Assembly (NCBI GenBank): GCA_938038785.1
Contig: CALHTB010000047.1
Location: forward strand, 1-64,000
Length of the DNA stretch: 64,000 nt
DNA from: an uncultured Acidimicrobiales bacterium
GTDB lineage: Bacteria > Actinomycetota > Acidimicrobiia > Acidimicrobiales > SHLQ01
Direction of reading: 5' to 3'
Numbering within the stretch: the first letter of the stretch is position 1; each line of letters starts with the position of its first letter. The position numbers and the translations under genes are program-made. Shown here in pieces: positions 14,157 through 23,887 of the stretch. The notes under the pieces are model-generated. The model ran no database searches. It was not told the DNA's origin and worked only from the letters and a program-made list of their open reading frames with translations.

Positions 14157-14882
14157 ATGACAACCACGCCAGCTCCCAATGCACCCGTCCAGCTGGTGGT
14201 CTTCGACCTCATGGGCACCCTGATCGCTGATGAGGGTGTAGTTGCCCGAGCGTACGACGCGGCACTTGAACAAGCTGGTATCGCCCCCGCCTCGCCCGAG
14301 TTTGTGGCAGCCCGCAACCGAGTCGACGAACTCCGCGGACGTCCAACCTTGTTGGTGCTTACCGACGTGATCGGCGACCCAGTGCGCGCCGAAGAGGCAA
14401 CCTGGGCCTTCGACGACACGATCCTCGAGGCCGTGCCCGACATGGTGGAAGTTACGGGGGCGGGCAGCGTGCTCGACGCGCTACGTCAGCGCTCGATTCT
14501 CACCTGTGTGACCACGAGCTTCACACCTGAAGTGCGCCGCGCCGCGTTGTCGCACATGGGTTGGACCGAGTCGTTTGCGGCAACCTTGTCCGCTCATGGC
14601 CAACGCCGCGGCCACCCGGCTCCCGACCTACTCCTACAGGCGATCCTCGAGCTTCGCATCGACAGCGTTGGCCAGGTCGTGATTGTGGGAGACAGCCCGA
14701 GTGACTTGGTTGCCGGGAACCGCGCTGGTGCTGGAATGGTCATCGGTGTACGCAGCGGCGGTGCACCTGAAGCCCTTCTCTTGGACTCTCCGCACACACA
14801 CCTGATCGACTCGGTTGGCGACCTGCTATCGGTCCTCGATGCACCCCATGTCGATGGCAGCCGTCGCGCATCTGACCGTTGA
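14157..14882 (+). CDS. HAD-superfamily hydrolase, phosphonatase-like
   Basis: 241 residues. HAD motif I is VVFDLMGTL: the nucleophile Asp is present, but the +2 Asp that acts as general acid/base in phosphatases is Met. This departs from the standard DxDGT and recalls the DxAGT of phosphonoacetaldehyde hydrolases. Motif II is CVTTSF and motif IV is VGDSPSDLVAG. The helical cap follows motif I. A PhnX-like C-P bond hydrolase is possible, but no phosphonate genes adjoin it. It lies 49 bp after the flavoprotein gene. Confidence 0.75.
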   Translation: MTTTPAPNAPVQLVVFDLMGTLIADEGVVARAYDAALEQAGIAPASPEFVAARNRVDELRGRPTLLVLTDVIGDPVRAEEATWAFDDTILEAVPDMVEVTGAGSVLDALRQRSILTCVTTSFTPEVRRAALSHMGWTESFAATLSAHGQRRGHPAPDLLLQAILELRIDSVGQVVIVGDSPSDLVAGNRAGAGMVIGVRSGGAPEALLLDSPHTHLIDSVGDLLSVLDAPHVDGSRRASDR

Positions 14883-14919
14883 TCAGCAAACAACGTGGTG
14901 AGGCGACTACGTTCAAGAG

Positions 14920-15543
14920 ATGAGCGATCCCACAGGACAAAACCCATTTGGCTCTGGCCCTCAAGGCGGCGGCGGTCAGCTCCCTCCCTTTCAACCCCCG
15001 CCTGGACCTCCTGGCGGCCCACCCCATGGGGGTTTCAATGTCCCACCGCAGCCGCCAAAGAAGAAGCGGTGGCCGTGGGTTCTGGCTGGGGTTTTCGTGC
15101 TCTGCTTCCTGCCACTCGGAGCGTGCGCAGCACTGATTGGCTTTGGCTTCAATGCCGTCAACGACCTTGTCGACGAGGTTCAAGCGCCGGTCATAACGAT
15201 GTTCACCGACGCCAGCAACGGAAACTTCGACGCCGCGGGCAGCTTCGCCGAGGCCTCCGGTGGGTGCGTCAACTTTGAGCAACTAACCGAACAGATGCGT
15301 GAACTCGCCCCAACAGGTCCTGCCGTAATCGACGACGTTCTGTTTGTCGACCGTGACGGGGGCAATACTCTCAGCAACGCAGGGTTAGATGAGTCTGACG
15401 AATTCATCGTCGATGGCCGCACCGACGCCGGGGCTGGCGAGGTCACTGGCACCGTCCCGACCGCCGATGGCGTGAAGAATTTTCGGGTTACCCTCGTCGA
15501 CGACATCGTCAGCTGGCGGGTGTGCGAGGTCACAATCTCCTAA
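14920..15543 (+). CDS. Proline/glycine-rich single-span membrane protein, unknown function
   Basis: 207 residues. A disordered Pro/Gly-rich cytoplasmic head (residues 1-47, ending in KKKRW) is followed by one membrane span (about 50-74) and an extracytoplasmic domain of some 130 residues with two cysteines (GGCVNFEQL and WRVCEVTIS) that could form a disulfide. The layout matches many actinobacterial surface proteins with small DUF4878- or lumazine-like sensor domains, but I do not recognise the family. It is followed after 17 bp by adenosine deaminase. Confidence 0.75.
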   Translation: MSDPTGQNPFGSGPQGGGGQLPPFQPPPGPPGGPPHGGFNVPPQPPKKKRWPWVLAGVFVLCFLPLGACAALIGFGFNAVNDLVDEVQAPVITMFTDASNGNFDAAGSFAEASGGCVNFEQLTEQMRELAPTGPAVIDDVLFVDRDGGNTLSNAGLDESDEFIVDGRTDAGAGEVTGTVPTADGVKNFRVTLVDDIVSWRVCEVTIS

Positions 15544-15560
15544 GTAGGCCATACTGAGGT

Positions 15561-16655
15561 ATGTCTGGAACTACACCCACCGCTGAGCAGCTTGTCGCTG
15601 CACCAAAGGTTCTGCTGCATGACCATCTCGACGGGGGTCTTCGCCCAGAAACCGTGATCGAGTTGGCCGACGAGGTCGGGTACGGGGGCCTGCCCACGAC
15701 CGATTCAGCCGAACTTGCCGAGTGGATGAAGCGAGGTGCCGATCGCAAAGACCTCGTGCTCTACCTCGAGACGTTCGCACACACCACCGGGGTCATGCAG
15801 ACGCCCGACGCGCTGTACCGCGTGGCCAAGGAATGTGCTGAGGACCTGATCGCCGACGGCGTGGTCTACGCCGAGATTCGATTCGCGCCCGAGCTCCATG
15901 TCGACAAAGGAATGTCGATGGACGCAGTGCTCGAAGCCGTGACCAGCGGCTTTGCCGATGCCAGCCACAACAGCCCCTTGACGATCCGCACCCTGTGCTC
16001 GGCCATGCGACATATGAAAAACAGCCTCGAAGTCTCGCAGCTTGCCGTGAAGTGGCGTGACCGCGGCGTCGTCGGCTTCGACATCGCCGGACCAGAGAAG
16101 GGCTTCCCGCCAGACGATCACATGCTTGCCTTTCAATACGCCGAGCGCGAGAACTTTCACTTCACCATTCATGCGGGCGAGGCCTACGGGCCGCCATCGA
16201 TCTGGAAAGCGCTGCAATGGTGCGGTGCTGAGCGCCTTGGCCACGGCGTGCGCATCATCGACGACATCGAGGTCAACCCAGACGGAGAGGCCGAGCTTGG
16301 TCGGCTTGCGAACTACATCCGAGACCGACGAATACCCCTTGAGGTGTGCCCGTCTTCGAACTTGCACACCGGGGTTGTCGACGACTTGGCCGATCACCCA
16401 ATCAAGCTGTTCAAAGATCTGAAGTTTCGGGTCACGCTGAACACCGATAACCGGTTGATGAGCGATATCTCCATGACAAAAGAGATGCAGAACATGGTCG
16501 ACAAGTTCGGCTGGGACCTCCTCGACATGCAGTGGCTTACCGTCAATGCCATGAAGAGCGCCTTCTTACCCTTCGACGAGCGCCTGGCGCTCATCAACGA
16601 CGTCATTAAGCCAACGTATGCTGAGCTGCGTGGCGTCGCTCTAGCTCGGCCTTAA
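15561..16655 (+). CDS. add: Adenosine deaminase
   Basis: 364 residues. A zinc amidohydrolase converting adenosine and deoxyadenosine to inosine forms. Zinc ligands H20 and H22 lie in LLHDHLDGG. The catalytic HAGEAYGPPSIW, the GHGVRI motif, CPSSNLHTG and the C-terminal NTDNRLMS are all present, the last with Asn where most family members have a second Asp. With the nucleoside importer, the adenosine kinase-like gene and upp it forms a salvage set in this window. It overlaps the convergent EamA gene by 4 bp. Confidence 0.92.
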   Translation: MSGTTPTAEQLVAAPKVLLHDHLDGGLRPETVIELADEVGYGGLPTTDSAELAEWMKRGADRKDLVLYLETFAHTTGVMQTPDALYRVAKECAEDLIADGVVYAEIRFAPELHVDKGMSMDAVLEAVTSGFADASHNSPLTIRTLCSAMRHMKNSLEVSQLAVKWRDRGVVGFDIAGPEKGFPPDDHMLAFQYAERENFHFTIHAGEAYGPPSIWKALQWCGAERLGHGVRIIDDIEVNPDGEAELGRLANYIRDRRIPLEVCPSSNLHTGVVDDLADHPIKLFKDLKFRVTLNTDNRLMSDISMTKEMQNMVDKFGWDLLDMQWLTVNAMKSAFLPFDERLALINDVIKPTYAELRGVALARP

Positions 16656-17560
16656 GCGGTCGAGGCCACCAATAGCGCCGTGCCGGCAAACGCAATCGCG
16701 GCACCAACCCAGCTCCAAAGGCCCGGGCGCTCTCGAGTGGTGATCCACAGCAGCGGCAACATCATGATTGGCGTTGTAGCCGACAGAATCGTGGCCGGAC
16801 CAACGGGGCCGTTCTTGAACGCGTGCAGCAGCAGTGTCATGCCGATCACCATGGCGATGAGAGCTGAAAGCGTGAGGATGCCCCACAGTCGCAGGGTCAT
16901 CGGCTGGCGTTCAGCGGGCCGGGCCGCTGCGTCCATTGGCTTGGCGAACACCCAAAGAAGTGGGGTGGCAACCAGCACTCGTGCCGCCGCGACCGTCCAC
17001 GTCGAGGCGCCAGCGTCGAGCACCGGAGCAATCATGATGGCTCCAACGGCTTGACCCAAGGCCCCGAGCAAGGCCCAACCAAACGCCACAATTGGGTTGC
17101 CGACGATGCTCTCGAAACGATGGATTTGCCCCGGCCTCGTCCCAAAAAAGACGGCGAGCACAACGCCACCCACGATCAGGCAGGTGCCAAACACGCCCTC
17201 AAGGCTCCACGACTCGTCGAAGACAACGGCGCCGATGATTGCCGCCATGGGGGCGTTCGTTGTGAACACAATCGAGGTTCGCCGAGGCCCAAACCTTGCA
17301 AACGCAGTGAACAAGGCGGCATCGCCAATCAATAGGCCAAGCACCGCTGACCCGAATAGCAACGCAATCGACCTATTGTCGAGCGGAAGACTGCCCCAGT
17401 CCCCCACCACAGACGCAACGATGAACAGCAACACCGATGCCACCACCATGCGAAGTCGCGTGAACCGCGGCCCGCCGAGCTGACGACTCGGGGTCGCAGC
17501 GATCAGCCCGCTCAGCGCCCAGAAGAACGCGGCGCTTAGTGCAGCCAGCTGATAGGGCAT
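16652..17560 (-). CDS. EamA/DMT-family transporter
   Basis: 302 residues with ten predicted membrane spans in two EamA halves. The first holds FFWALSGLIAA and GLLIGDAALFTAF; the second holds VGNPIVAFGWALLGALGQAVGA and ATILSATTPIMMLPLLW. DMT proteins export metabolites or amino acids; the substrate cannot be told from sequence. The 3' end overlaps adenosine deaminase, and the 5' end is divergent from the carboxylase gene with a 41-bp gap. Confidence 0.9.
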   Translation of the reverse strand: MPYQLAALSAAFFWALSGLIAATPSRQLGGPRFTRLRMVVASVLLFIVASVVGDWGSLPLDNRSIALLFGSAVLGLLIGDAALFTAFARFGPRRTSIVFTTNAPMAAIIGAVVFDESWSLEGVFGTCLIVGGVVLAVFFGTRPGQIHRFESIVGNPIVAFGWALLGALGQAVGAIMIAPVLDAGASTWTVAAARVLVATPLLWVFAKPMDAAARPAERQPMTLRLWGILTLSALIAMVIGMTLLLHAFKNGPVGPATILSATTPIMMLPLLWITTRERPGLWSWVGAAIAFAGTALLVASTA

Positions 17561-17601
17561 CCGGCAACGCTACCGGCCAGCGTGGCGATTAGGTTCAAGA
17601 C

Positions 17602-19356
17602 ATGATGGAGCTCACTTCCCCGCTTGTCGGCACCGTGGTTCGAATCGCTGCGGTTGGTGAAACTGTGGCTGCAGGCCAACCGGTGGTGGTCATCGAATCG
17701 ATGAAGATGGAACACGCCGTGAACGCTCCAGAAACGGTCGAGGTGACCGAGCACTCGGTAGCTGTAGGCGACAGCGTGAATGCCGGAGATACCCTCGTCC
17801 GCGGTTCGGCCACCCACGAGACAAACGCAGAGGCAGACACCACCTCGCCGGAGGCTCGACCGGCCTTCGACGAGGTCGTCGAGCGCCATCTTCTTGGCCA
17901 CGATGCTGCCCGTCCAGAGGCCGTGGCAAAGCGGCGTAGCCAAGGGCGTAGGACCGCCCGCGAGAACATCGACGATCTGGTCGATGCGGACAGTTTCGTC
18001 GAATTCGGGCCCCTGGCCATCGCAGCACAGCGACGGCGTAGGGACGTGGACGACCTCATCGCCCGAACGCCAGCAGATGGCCTGGTCGGAGGTGTGGCCA
18101 CCGTAAACGCCGATCTGTTCGGGTCTGAACAAACCGGATGCGTCGTGGCTAGCTACGACTACATGGTCCTCGCTGGCACCCAGGGATGGACAAACCACCG
18201 CAAGAAGGACCGGTTGTTCGAGCTCGCCGAACGCAAGCAGCTGCCCGTGCTCGTCTATACCGAGGGCGGCGGCGGACGACCTGGCGATACCGACATGCCT
18301 GGCGTCAGTTGGCTCGACTGTCTTGCGTTTGCTCTGTTTGGCAGCCTCGCCGGAACGGTGCCGCTCATCGGCATCAACGCCGGCTATTGCTTTGCGGGCA
18401 ACGCTGCGTTGCTTGGCACCTGTGATGTGGTCATCGCCACCGAGGACTCGAACATCGGGATGGCAGGACCCGCAATGATTGAGGGCGGTGGCCTCGGGAC
18501 GGTCGAACCGACCGAGATCGGCCCAATCGACACCCACATCAGCAACGGCGTCGTCGATATTGCGGTTGCCGACGAAGCCGCTGCAACCGAAGCAGCAAAG
18601 CGTTTGTTGGCGATGACGCAAGGAGCCCACAGCCAATGGCAGGCACCAGATCCCGAGGCCGCCCGCCAGGCCGTACCCGCAAATCGCAAGCAGGTCTATG
18701 ACATGCATGATGCGTTAGATGCGATCGTCGATGTCGACTCGATGCTCGAGCTCCGGCCGAGCTGGTACCCGGGCCTTATTACTGCATTTGCTCGGGTAGA
18801 AGGACGGCCACTTGGTGTTATTGCCAACAACCCACTTCATCTCTCCGGAGCGATCGACCACGGCGCGGCCACGAAGAGCGCCGAGTTCATGGAGCTGTGC
18901 GAGCGCTGGCAAGTACCGATCCTCTTCGTCTGTGACACTCCCGGCTTCATGGTGGGGCCCGAGTCCGATGCCGAGGGTCTTCCACGCAGTGCCGGCGCAC
19001 TGTTTCGCATCGGAGCGAACCTCACGGTTCCATTCGCCACGATCATCACCCGCAAGGGGTATGGCCTAGGCGCTCAGGCAATGGCTGGTGGCGGGTTCAA
19101 GGAGCCCCTGTTCACCGTCGGATGGCCAACCGGTGAATTTGGCCCGATGGGGCTCGAGGGCGCAGTTGAGCTCGGCTTTCGCAAAGAACTCGAAGCCGCA
19201 AGTGACGGCCCCGAACGCGATGCGTTGTTCGCAAGCCTTGTCGATGCAATGTACGAGCACGGCAAGGCGGCGAACGTGGCCTCACATTTTGAGATCGATG
19301 ACGCAATCGACCCCGCAGATTCGCGCCGATGGATTTCTAGGCTGCTACTTCAGTAG
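17602..19356 (+). CDS. Biotin carrier domain fused to an acyl-CoA carboxylase carboxyltransferase
   Basis: 584 residues. Residues 1-68 form a biotinyl domain with the biotinylation motif ESMKMEH (Lys35). After a short linker, a full carboxyltransferase of the propionyl/acetyl-CoA carboxylase beta type follows: RTARENIDDLVD, GGGGRPGDTDMPGV, GNAALLGTCDVVIATEDSN, then the C-terminal half with DTPGFMVGPESD and GYGLGAQAMAGGGF. Usually the carrier domain is attached to the biotin carboxylase subunit, so this arrangement is unusual. No biotin carboxylase lies nearby. It would need a separate biotin carboxylase to work. Confidence 0.88.
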   Translation: MMELTSPLVGTVVRIAAVGETVAAGQPVVVIESMKMEHAVNAPETVEVTEHSVAVGDSVNAGDTLVRGSATHETNAEADTTSPEARPAFDEVVERHLLGHDAARPEAVAKRRSQGRRTARENIDDLVDADSFVEFGPLAIAAQRRRRDVDDLIARTPADGLVGGVATVNADLFGSEQTGCVVASYDYMVLAGTQGWTNHRKKDRLFELAERKQLPVLVYTEGGGGRPGDTDMPGVSWLDCLAFALFGSLAGTVPLIGINAGYCFAGNAALLGTCDVVIATEDSNIGMAGPAMIEGGGLGTVEPTEIGPIDTHISNGVVDIAVADEAAATEAAKRLLAMTQGAHSQWQAPDPEAARQAVPANRKQVYDMHDALDAIVDVDSMLELRPSWYPGLITAFARVEGRPLGVIANNPLHLSGAIDHGAATKSAEFMELCERWQVPILFVCDTPGFMVGPESDAEGLPRSAGALFRIGANLTVPFATIITRKGYGLGAQAMAGGGFKEPLFTVGWPTGEFGPMGLEGAVELGFRKELEAASDGPERDALFASLVDAMYEHGKAANVASHFEIDDAIDPADSRRWISRLLLQ

Positions 19357-19570
19357 CGTCAGCACGGGCACCGGCCGTAACGGTTCCGTACATCTCTTTG
19401 ATGGCATCGCTTCCGCTGGTGCAGTGGCGCCACGGCATAACGGCGTGCACCGCACAACACCACGCTGCCCGGAGCAGCTGACGCGACATGCCAGCGGCGA
19501 ACGCCATGTGCTCGAAATACGTCTCGTCGACCGATGCTGGATGCTCGGTGAATTTCCCGCGAATGCTCAT
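19337..19570 (-). CDS. DUF6356 family small protein
   Basis: 77 residues from ATG 19570 (MSIRGKFTEHPASVDETYFEHM). The FTEHP...ETY-EHM and AVHAVMPWRHCTSGSDAIKEMY segments match the DUF6356 family, whose function is unknown. An upstream Met in the same frame is less likely because conservation begins here. Its 3' end overlaps the 3' end of the carboxyltransferase gene by 20 bp. It is divergent from the AsnC regulator. Confidence 0.75.
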   Translation of the reverse strand: MSIRGKFTEHPASVDETYFEHMAFAAGMSRQLLRAAWCCAVHAVMPWRHCTSGSDAIKEMYGTVTAGARADATEVAA

Positions 19571-19684
19571 AAGGGAAACAGTAATCCCATGCGAGTAGGC
19601 TTTGGTCGCAACTTTTTCTTTCCTGAGGCCCATCTAAACGATATTGTTCTACGGAGCAGCATTTCAGCAGAACAGGATTCGATA

Positions 19685-20143
19685 ATGGATGATATCGACA
19701 AACAAATCGTGCAGCTTCTGCAGGTAGATGCCACCCTGCCGGTACGTGACATCGCCGAGACCGTTGGGCTCACCGCAACGCCGTGTTGGCGCCGTATCCA
19801 GAACCTCGAACGATCCGGCATCATCACCGGACGGGTGGCGCTGGTTGACCCTCGGGAGGTCAATCTTGCGTTAACCGCTCTGGTCCTCATCCGCACCAAC
19901 GAGCACAACGCCGAATGGACCGCCCGCTTCTTGGAAACCGTCGAGCGCTTCGACGAGGTTGTCGAGGCCTATCGAACAAGCGGCGAGCTCGACTACCTAC
20001 TCAAGGTGATCGTCCCCGACATGGACGCCTACGACCAGTTCTACCTACGGCTGATTGAATACATTGACCTGTACGACGTACGAAGCACGTTCGTCATGGA
20101 AGAAATGAAGCACACAACCGCCGTCCCACTCAGCTACGTGTGA
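19685..20143 (+). CDS. Lrp/AsnC-family transcriptional regulator
   Basis: 152 residues. An N-terminal winged helix ([41 protein letters not shown], at the start of the protein) is followed by an AsnC ligand-binding RAM domain ([18 protein letters not shown]). These regulators sense amino acids as octamers and often control the divergent gene, here DUF6356. The ATG at 19685 is chosen because homology begins here, although the frame stays open upstream. Confidence 0.9.
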   Translation: MDDIDKQIVQLLQVDATLPVRDIAETVGLTATPCWRRIQNLERSGIITGRVALVDPREVNLALTALVLIRTNEHNAEWTARFLETVERFDEVVEAYRTSGELDYLLKVIVPDMDAYDQFYLRLIEYIDLYDVRSTFVMEEMKHTTAVPLSYV

Positions 20144-20159
20144 TCTGCCGCCTGAGGGA

Positions 20160-20903
20160 TCAGCGCCCGCCGCCATGTGCGAGGGCGGCACCTACGATGC
20201 CGGCCCGGTTGAGGGCTTCGGCGGGCACAACCGGGGTTCGGACGTCATCGAGATGCTCCACGTACTCGTCGAACTCTTTGCTTATTCCACCGCCAAGAAT
20301 GAACAGGTTTGGCCAGAACAGCTTCTCGACTTCTTCGAGGACCTTCTCGAGAGCTTTGCCCCACTGCTTGTAGGAGAGTTCCTTTTCTTCCTTGATGCGC
20401 GAGGATGCTCGCTCCTCGGCAATCTTGCCGTCAAGAACGAGATGCCCGAACTCGGTGTTCCTCACAAGTTGCCCATTGGTGAAGACCGCCGACCCAATGC
20501 CCGTTCCAAGCGTGAGCAAGATCACCGTGCCAGCAACTCCCTCCCCAGCGCCAAAGCGCATCTCGGCAAGTCCTGCGGCATCAGCATCGTTGATCATCAC
20601 AACGTCGCACCCCGATGCCTCGGTGAACAGCGCGTCGCCGTCGACACCAATCCATGACTTGTCGAGGTTGGCTGCGGTCTGAATCACTCCGCTCTGCACC
20701 ACGCCGGGGAATCCAACACCTACCGGCCCGGTCCACGAGAAGTGCTCGGTCAGCTGTCGGACCACGTCGGCCATGGCCTCGGGGGTAGCTGGTTTCGGCG
20801 TCTTGATGCGGAACTTGTCGCTGACCATCTCGCCGGTGTCGGTGTCGACCTCAGCGGCTTTCATGCCTGATCCGCCAATGTCTATTCCGAGTACGCGGGT
20901 CAC
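20160..20903 (-). CDS. ppgK: Polyphosphate glucokinase
   Basis: 247 residues, a ROK-fold kinase. The phosphate-binding motif [10 protein letters not shown] lies at residues 6-15, [12 protein letters not shown] holds the adenosine-side loop, and [11 protein letters not shown] replaces the zinc-binding motif of other ROK kinases, as in PPGK. PPGK phosphorylates glucose with polyphosphate or ATP and is typical of Actinobacteria. The start is GTG. It lies 69 bp downstream of the flotillin gene, after a GC-rich hairpin. Confidence 0.92.
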   Translation of the reverse strand: MTRVLGIDIGGSGMKAAEVDTDTGEMVSDKFRIKTPKPATPEAMADVVRQLTEHFSWTGPVGVGFPGVVQSGVIQTAANLDKSWIGVDGDALFTEASGCDVVMINDADAAGLAEMRFGAGEGVAGTVILLTLGTGIGSAVFTNGQLVRNTEFGHLVLDGKIAEERASSRIKEEKELSYKQWGKALEKVLEEVEKLFWPNLFILGGGISKEFDEYVEHLDDVRTPVVPAEALNRAGIVGAALAHGGGR

Positions 20904-20939
20904 AGTGTCTGTCGTCCTTGTCCTAAAACGGCGAATAGC

Positions 20940-20957
20940 GGGCGGGAAGACCCGCCC
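20940..20957 (-). terminator. GC-rich hairpin between flotillin and ppgK
   Basis: Perfect 7-bp stem GGGCGGG / CCCGCCC with a 4-nt loop. On the minus strand it follows the flotillin stop and is followed by GCTATTCGCCGTTTT, a weak T-run. Confidence 0.5.
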
Positions 20958-20972
20958 ACTACACGATACGAC

Positions 20973-22361
20973 TTATGCGTTCGTTGCCGGTGGAGCCGGA
21001 GGCGCTTGAGGCACTGACGACGGAGCTGCTACGGCTTCTGACTGCTCTGCCTTGATCTGAGGGGCTGCGGTAGCCGATTCGGTTGGAAGGGCGTTCTGCG
21101 CTGATGCACCTTCGACCATCTTCTGGCGAAGCGGCCCCATGATGTCTACACCGGTTGCGGTCTCGATCTGCTCAGCAATGGCGATCACCGATGCCGGGAG
21201 TTGCTTGGCGATGCCCGGCAGTGCCGAGCCGTCGCCGCCATTGTCGATAACGGTCATCTTGTCGATGTCGATGTTGTTTACCGTCGACACGATCTGCTCG
21301 ATCAGGTCGGGCAACATGTTCAGCACGAAGATGTCGTGTGCGTCGTTTCCGGCGGCCTTGTACTGGTTGGTAAGGCGCTCGAAGACCTCCACCTGCGCCG
21401 CGCCTTCCTCGACGATGTGTGCTGCGTCAGCCCGAGCTTGAAGCTGACGAGCTTCGAGGTCTGCCTGGGCAGGAAGGACGACGTCGGCCTGCAGTCGACG
21501 ACGCTCGAGTTCGATGCGCTCAAGCTCGAGCTCCTGCTCGGCGATGGCTTTTGCCTTCTCACCAGCAACACGTGCCTCTTCTTCCGATGCCCGTGCAACA
21601 CCGTCGAGCTCAGCAGTACGAACACGAAGCAGGTTCTGCTCTTCAACGACATTGCGCTCGGCCTGGGCACGAGCAATCTGTGCACGCTGGGTTGACTCGG
21701 CTTCGGCCTGCTCGGCTTCTGCCTTCTTCTCGGCCTCGGTGACACGAGCCGACTTGAGAACATCGGCAGTACGACGACGACCAACGGCATCGAGGTATCC
21801 AACTTCATCGGTGACGTTCTGGATCTTTAGGACGTCGAGCTCGAGGCCAAGCGTCTTGATGTCGTCGTCTGCCTCTTCGATGAGGAACTGAGAGAACTTC
21901 AAACGATCCTCGTTGACCTCTTCAGGCGTCAAGGTTGCAAGCACACCACGAAGGTTTGCCTCGAGTGTTTCCTTGGCGATCTGCGCAATCGACTGGTGAG
22001 GCACGTTCAAGAAACGCTCGACGCTGTTCGAGAGCAACGAGTCGTTGCTCGAGACCTTGACGTTAGCGATGCCCTGAACGTTGAGGGGGATTGCGCCCTT
22101 GGAGTACGCGTTCAACACCGACACCTCGAGTGGGATGTTGTTGAGGTCCATCCATGACACCTGCTCGATGAGCGGGATGCGCAGGGTGCGGCCGCCCTTG
22201 ACGGTGCGGTAGCCAACGGTGCGTCCATCTGCGGTGGTCTTGCTACGACCAGAGATGATGGCCACCCGGTTTGGCGGACAGATGATGATCAGACTCTTCA
22301 CGACGAAGATGACCAACATGATCATGAGAGCAACTGCTGCTCCAAATATTGCAAATGGCAT
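20973..22361 (-). CDS. Flotillin-like SPFH-domain protein
   Basis: 462 residues. One N-terminal membrane anchor (residues 5-28) is followed by an SPFH domain ([11 protein letters not shown] to about 190). A long Ala/Glu-rich coiled coil (about 195-310) has the repeated AEAE pattern of flotillins, and a Pro/Ala-rich tail closes the protein. Flotillins scaffold membrane microdomains and associate with an NfeD-type partner, here the gene 70 bp upstream on the same strand. Confidence 0.92.
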   Translation of the reverse strand: MPFAIFGAAVALMIMLVIFVVKSLIIICPPNRVAIISGRSKTTADGRTVGYRTVKGGRTLRIPLIEQVSWMDLNNIPLEVSVLNAYSKGAIPLNVQGIANVKVSSNDSLLSNSVERFLNVPHQSIAQIAKETLEANLRGVLATLTPEEVNEDRLKFSQFLIEEADDDIKTLGLELDVLKIQNVTDEVGYLDAVGRRRTADVLKSARVTEAEKKAEAEQAEAESTQRAQIARAQAERNVVEEQNLLRVRTAELDGVARASEEEARVAGEKAKAIAEQELELERIELERRRLQADVVLPAQADLEARQLQARADAAHIVEEGAAQVEVFERLTNQYKAAGNDAHDIFVLNMLPDLIEQIVSTVNNIDIDKMTVIDNGGDGSALPGIAKQLPASVIAIAEQIETATGVDIMGPLRQKMVEGASAQNALPTESATAAPQIKAEQSEAVAAPSSVPQAPPAPPATNA

Positions 22362-22431
22362 TGCTTACCCCTTTCGGCGGGACCCGCCGCTATCTTCACC
22401 CGTCGGTAACGGGCGAAATCTGTTTCGACTG

Positions 22432-23058
22432 TTAGTCGTTGAGCTCTGGATCAACGGACATGACTTGAGCCACTCCGTTGTCGATTGACACGATGACGAC
22501 TTTCTCACCGAGTCCGAATGTTTGGTCGAGTTCGCCCTCAACCGAACCGGCCGTGAGCTGCACTCGCTCTTCGCCAGTGTCGAACCACACGCGGCCTCGC
22601 TTGCCCGCGTCGATCGGGACGCTGACCGTAGCCATACGACCCTCGATTTGGCGATCGGTGAGGGTGCTGTCGGAATCGGTGTTCCGTAGAAAGCTGAACG
22701 CTGCGGTGTTGAGGAACGCTGCAAGCAGACCGAGGGTGACCGCCATGACAAGCGTCGTGACGGAGGCAACGTTGACCCACGTACTTACGACGCCCACTCC
22801 ACCAAAGAACGAGAGAAAGAAGGCATACGAGCTGACGGGGATGCGACGGAAGAGTGCCGTTGCATCGCCGATGCCGCCGCCACTGGAGCTGCCGAAGTCG
22901 GCGTCAGCGCCGACGTCGAGATCCATGCCGCCACCGAGGTCGCCGTCGAGTTCGAAGCCAGCATCGCCGAGTTCGGCATCACCATCGCCTCCGCCAAACG
23001 CGAAGAGGGCGAGCAGAGGGATGCCAAGGCAAGCGCAAAATATGTACAGCGGCATCAT
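22432..23058 (-). CDS. NfeD-like membrane protein, flotillin partner
   Basis: 208 residues. An N-terminal hydrophobic segment, an acidic Gly/Asp-rich loop, two to three membrane spans (about 75-130) and a C-terminal OB-fold domain (EGRMATVSVPIDAGKRGRVWF to VVSIDNGVAQVMSV) correspond to the short NfeD type without protease domain. It stands directly before the flotillin gene, the usual operon for this pair. Confidence 0.8.
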   Translation of the reverse strand: MMPLYIFCACLGIPLLALFAFGGGDGDAELGDAGFELDGDLGGGMDLDVGADADFGSSSGGGIGDATALFRRIPVSSYAFFLSFFGGVGVVSTWVNVASVTTLVMAVTLGLLAAFLNTAAFSFLRNTDSDSTLTDRQIEGRMATVSVPIDAGKRGRVWFDTGEERVQLTAGSVEGELDQTFGLGEKVVIVSIDNGVAQVMSVDPELND

Positions 23059-23191
23059 GGAATAATTGTACTCGGTCGGCCAGTCGCGGGTTTGGGGATT
23101 GCTCCCCGATTACAACTCTGTAACAACGGGAATACGGGCATTTTGTGGCACTACCCAGTGGCGCTGCGTAGGCGGCGAATAGGCTTCACTC

Positions 23192-23887
23192 ATGCGTCCA
23201 CTCATTGGCATCACCGGTCGTCAACTGAAGTACGGCGAGGTCAATGGCTGCCCGGCACTTCTCGCTGATGCCGGGCTCGACATCGTGCTTACCGACTACG
23301 TCGACGCCGTTCTGGCGTCAGGCGGCCTACCGATTCACCTGCCGATGTCGGTTGACCCGGCTGAATTCGTCGGGCGGATCGATGGCCTTGTACTCACCGG
23401 CGGCACCGATGTCGACCCTGCCGAATACGGTGCCGAGCCCGATGCTTCGCTCGAATCCATCGACCCGAATCGTGATGCGTTCGAACTGGCGATGGCGCGC
23501 ATCGCAATCGAGACGGCCCTCCCAACGGTTGGTATCTGCCGCGGCAACCAGGTGCTGAACGTGGCTGCGGGCGGCACGCTCATTCAAGACGAACCCGAAC
23601 ATGCCCGGTACGACTCACCGCCCGACGTTGCTGTGCACCCGGTGACGTTGGAAGTCGGCAGCATCGCCGCAGAGGCCTACGGCACGCAGCGAGAGGTCAA
23701 TAGCTTCCACCATCAGATCATCGACGAGCTCGGCACCGGAATCCGAGTTGTCGGGCGTGCAGGCGACGGCCATATCGAAGCCATCGAGTTCAACGGAAAG
23801 CCAATCGTCGGAATCCAATGGCACCCCGAGATGTACCGCCAACAAGACCCAATCTTTGACTGGCTAGTAACGACCGCGTCCATCTAG
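23192..23887 (+). CDS. Class I glutamine amidotransferase-like hydrolase (peptidase C26)
   Basis: 231 residues. The nucleophile elbow GICRGNQVLNVAAGG carries Cys116, and the catalytic His-Glu pair lies in GIQWHPEMY. The N-terminus RPLIGITGR and the LTGGTDVDPAEYG segment are those of gamma-glutamyl-GABA hydrolase PuuD and relatives. It likely hydrolyses gamma-glutamyl bonds, but the natural substrate is uncertain because no putrescine genes adjoin it. Its 3' end overlaps the convergent membrane protein gene by 24 bp. Confidence 0.88.
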   Translation: MRPLIGITGRQLKYGEVNGCPALLADAGLDIVLTDYVDAVLASGGLPIHLPMSVDPAEFVGRIDGLVLTGGTDVDPAEYGAEPDASLESIDPNRDAFELAMARIAIETALPTVGICRGNQVLNVAAGGTLIQDEPEHARYDSPPDVAVHPVTLEVGSIAAEAYGTQREVNSFHHQIIDELGTGIRVVGRAGDGHIEAIEFNGKPIVGIQWHPEMYRQQDPIFDWLVTTASI

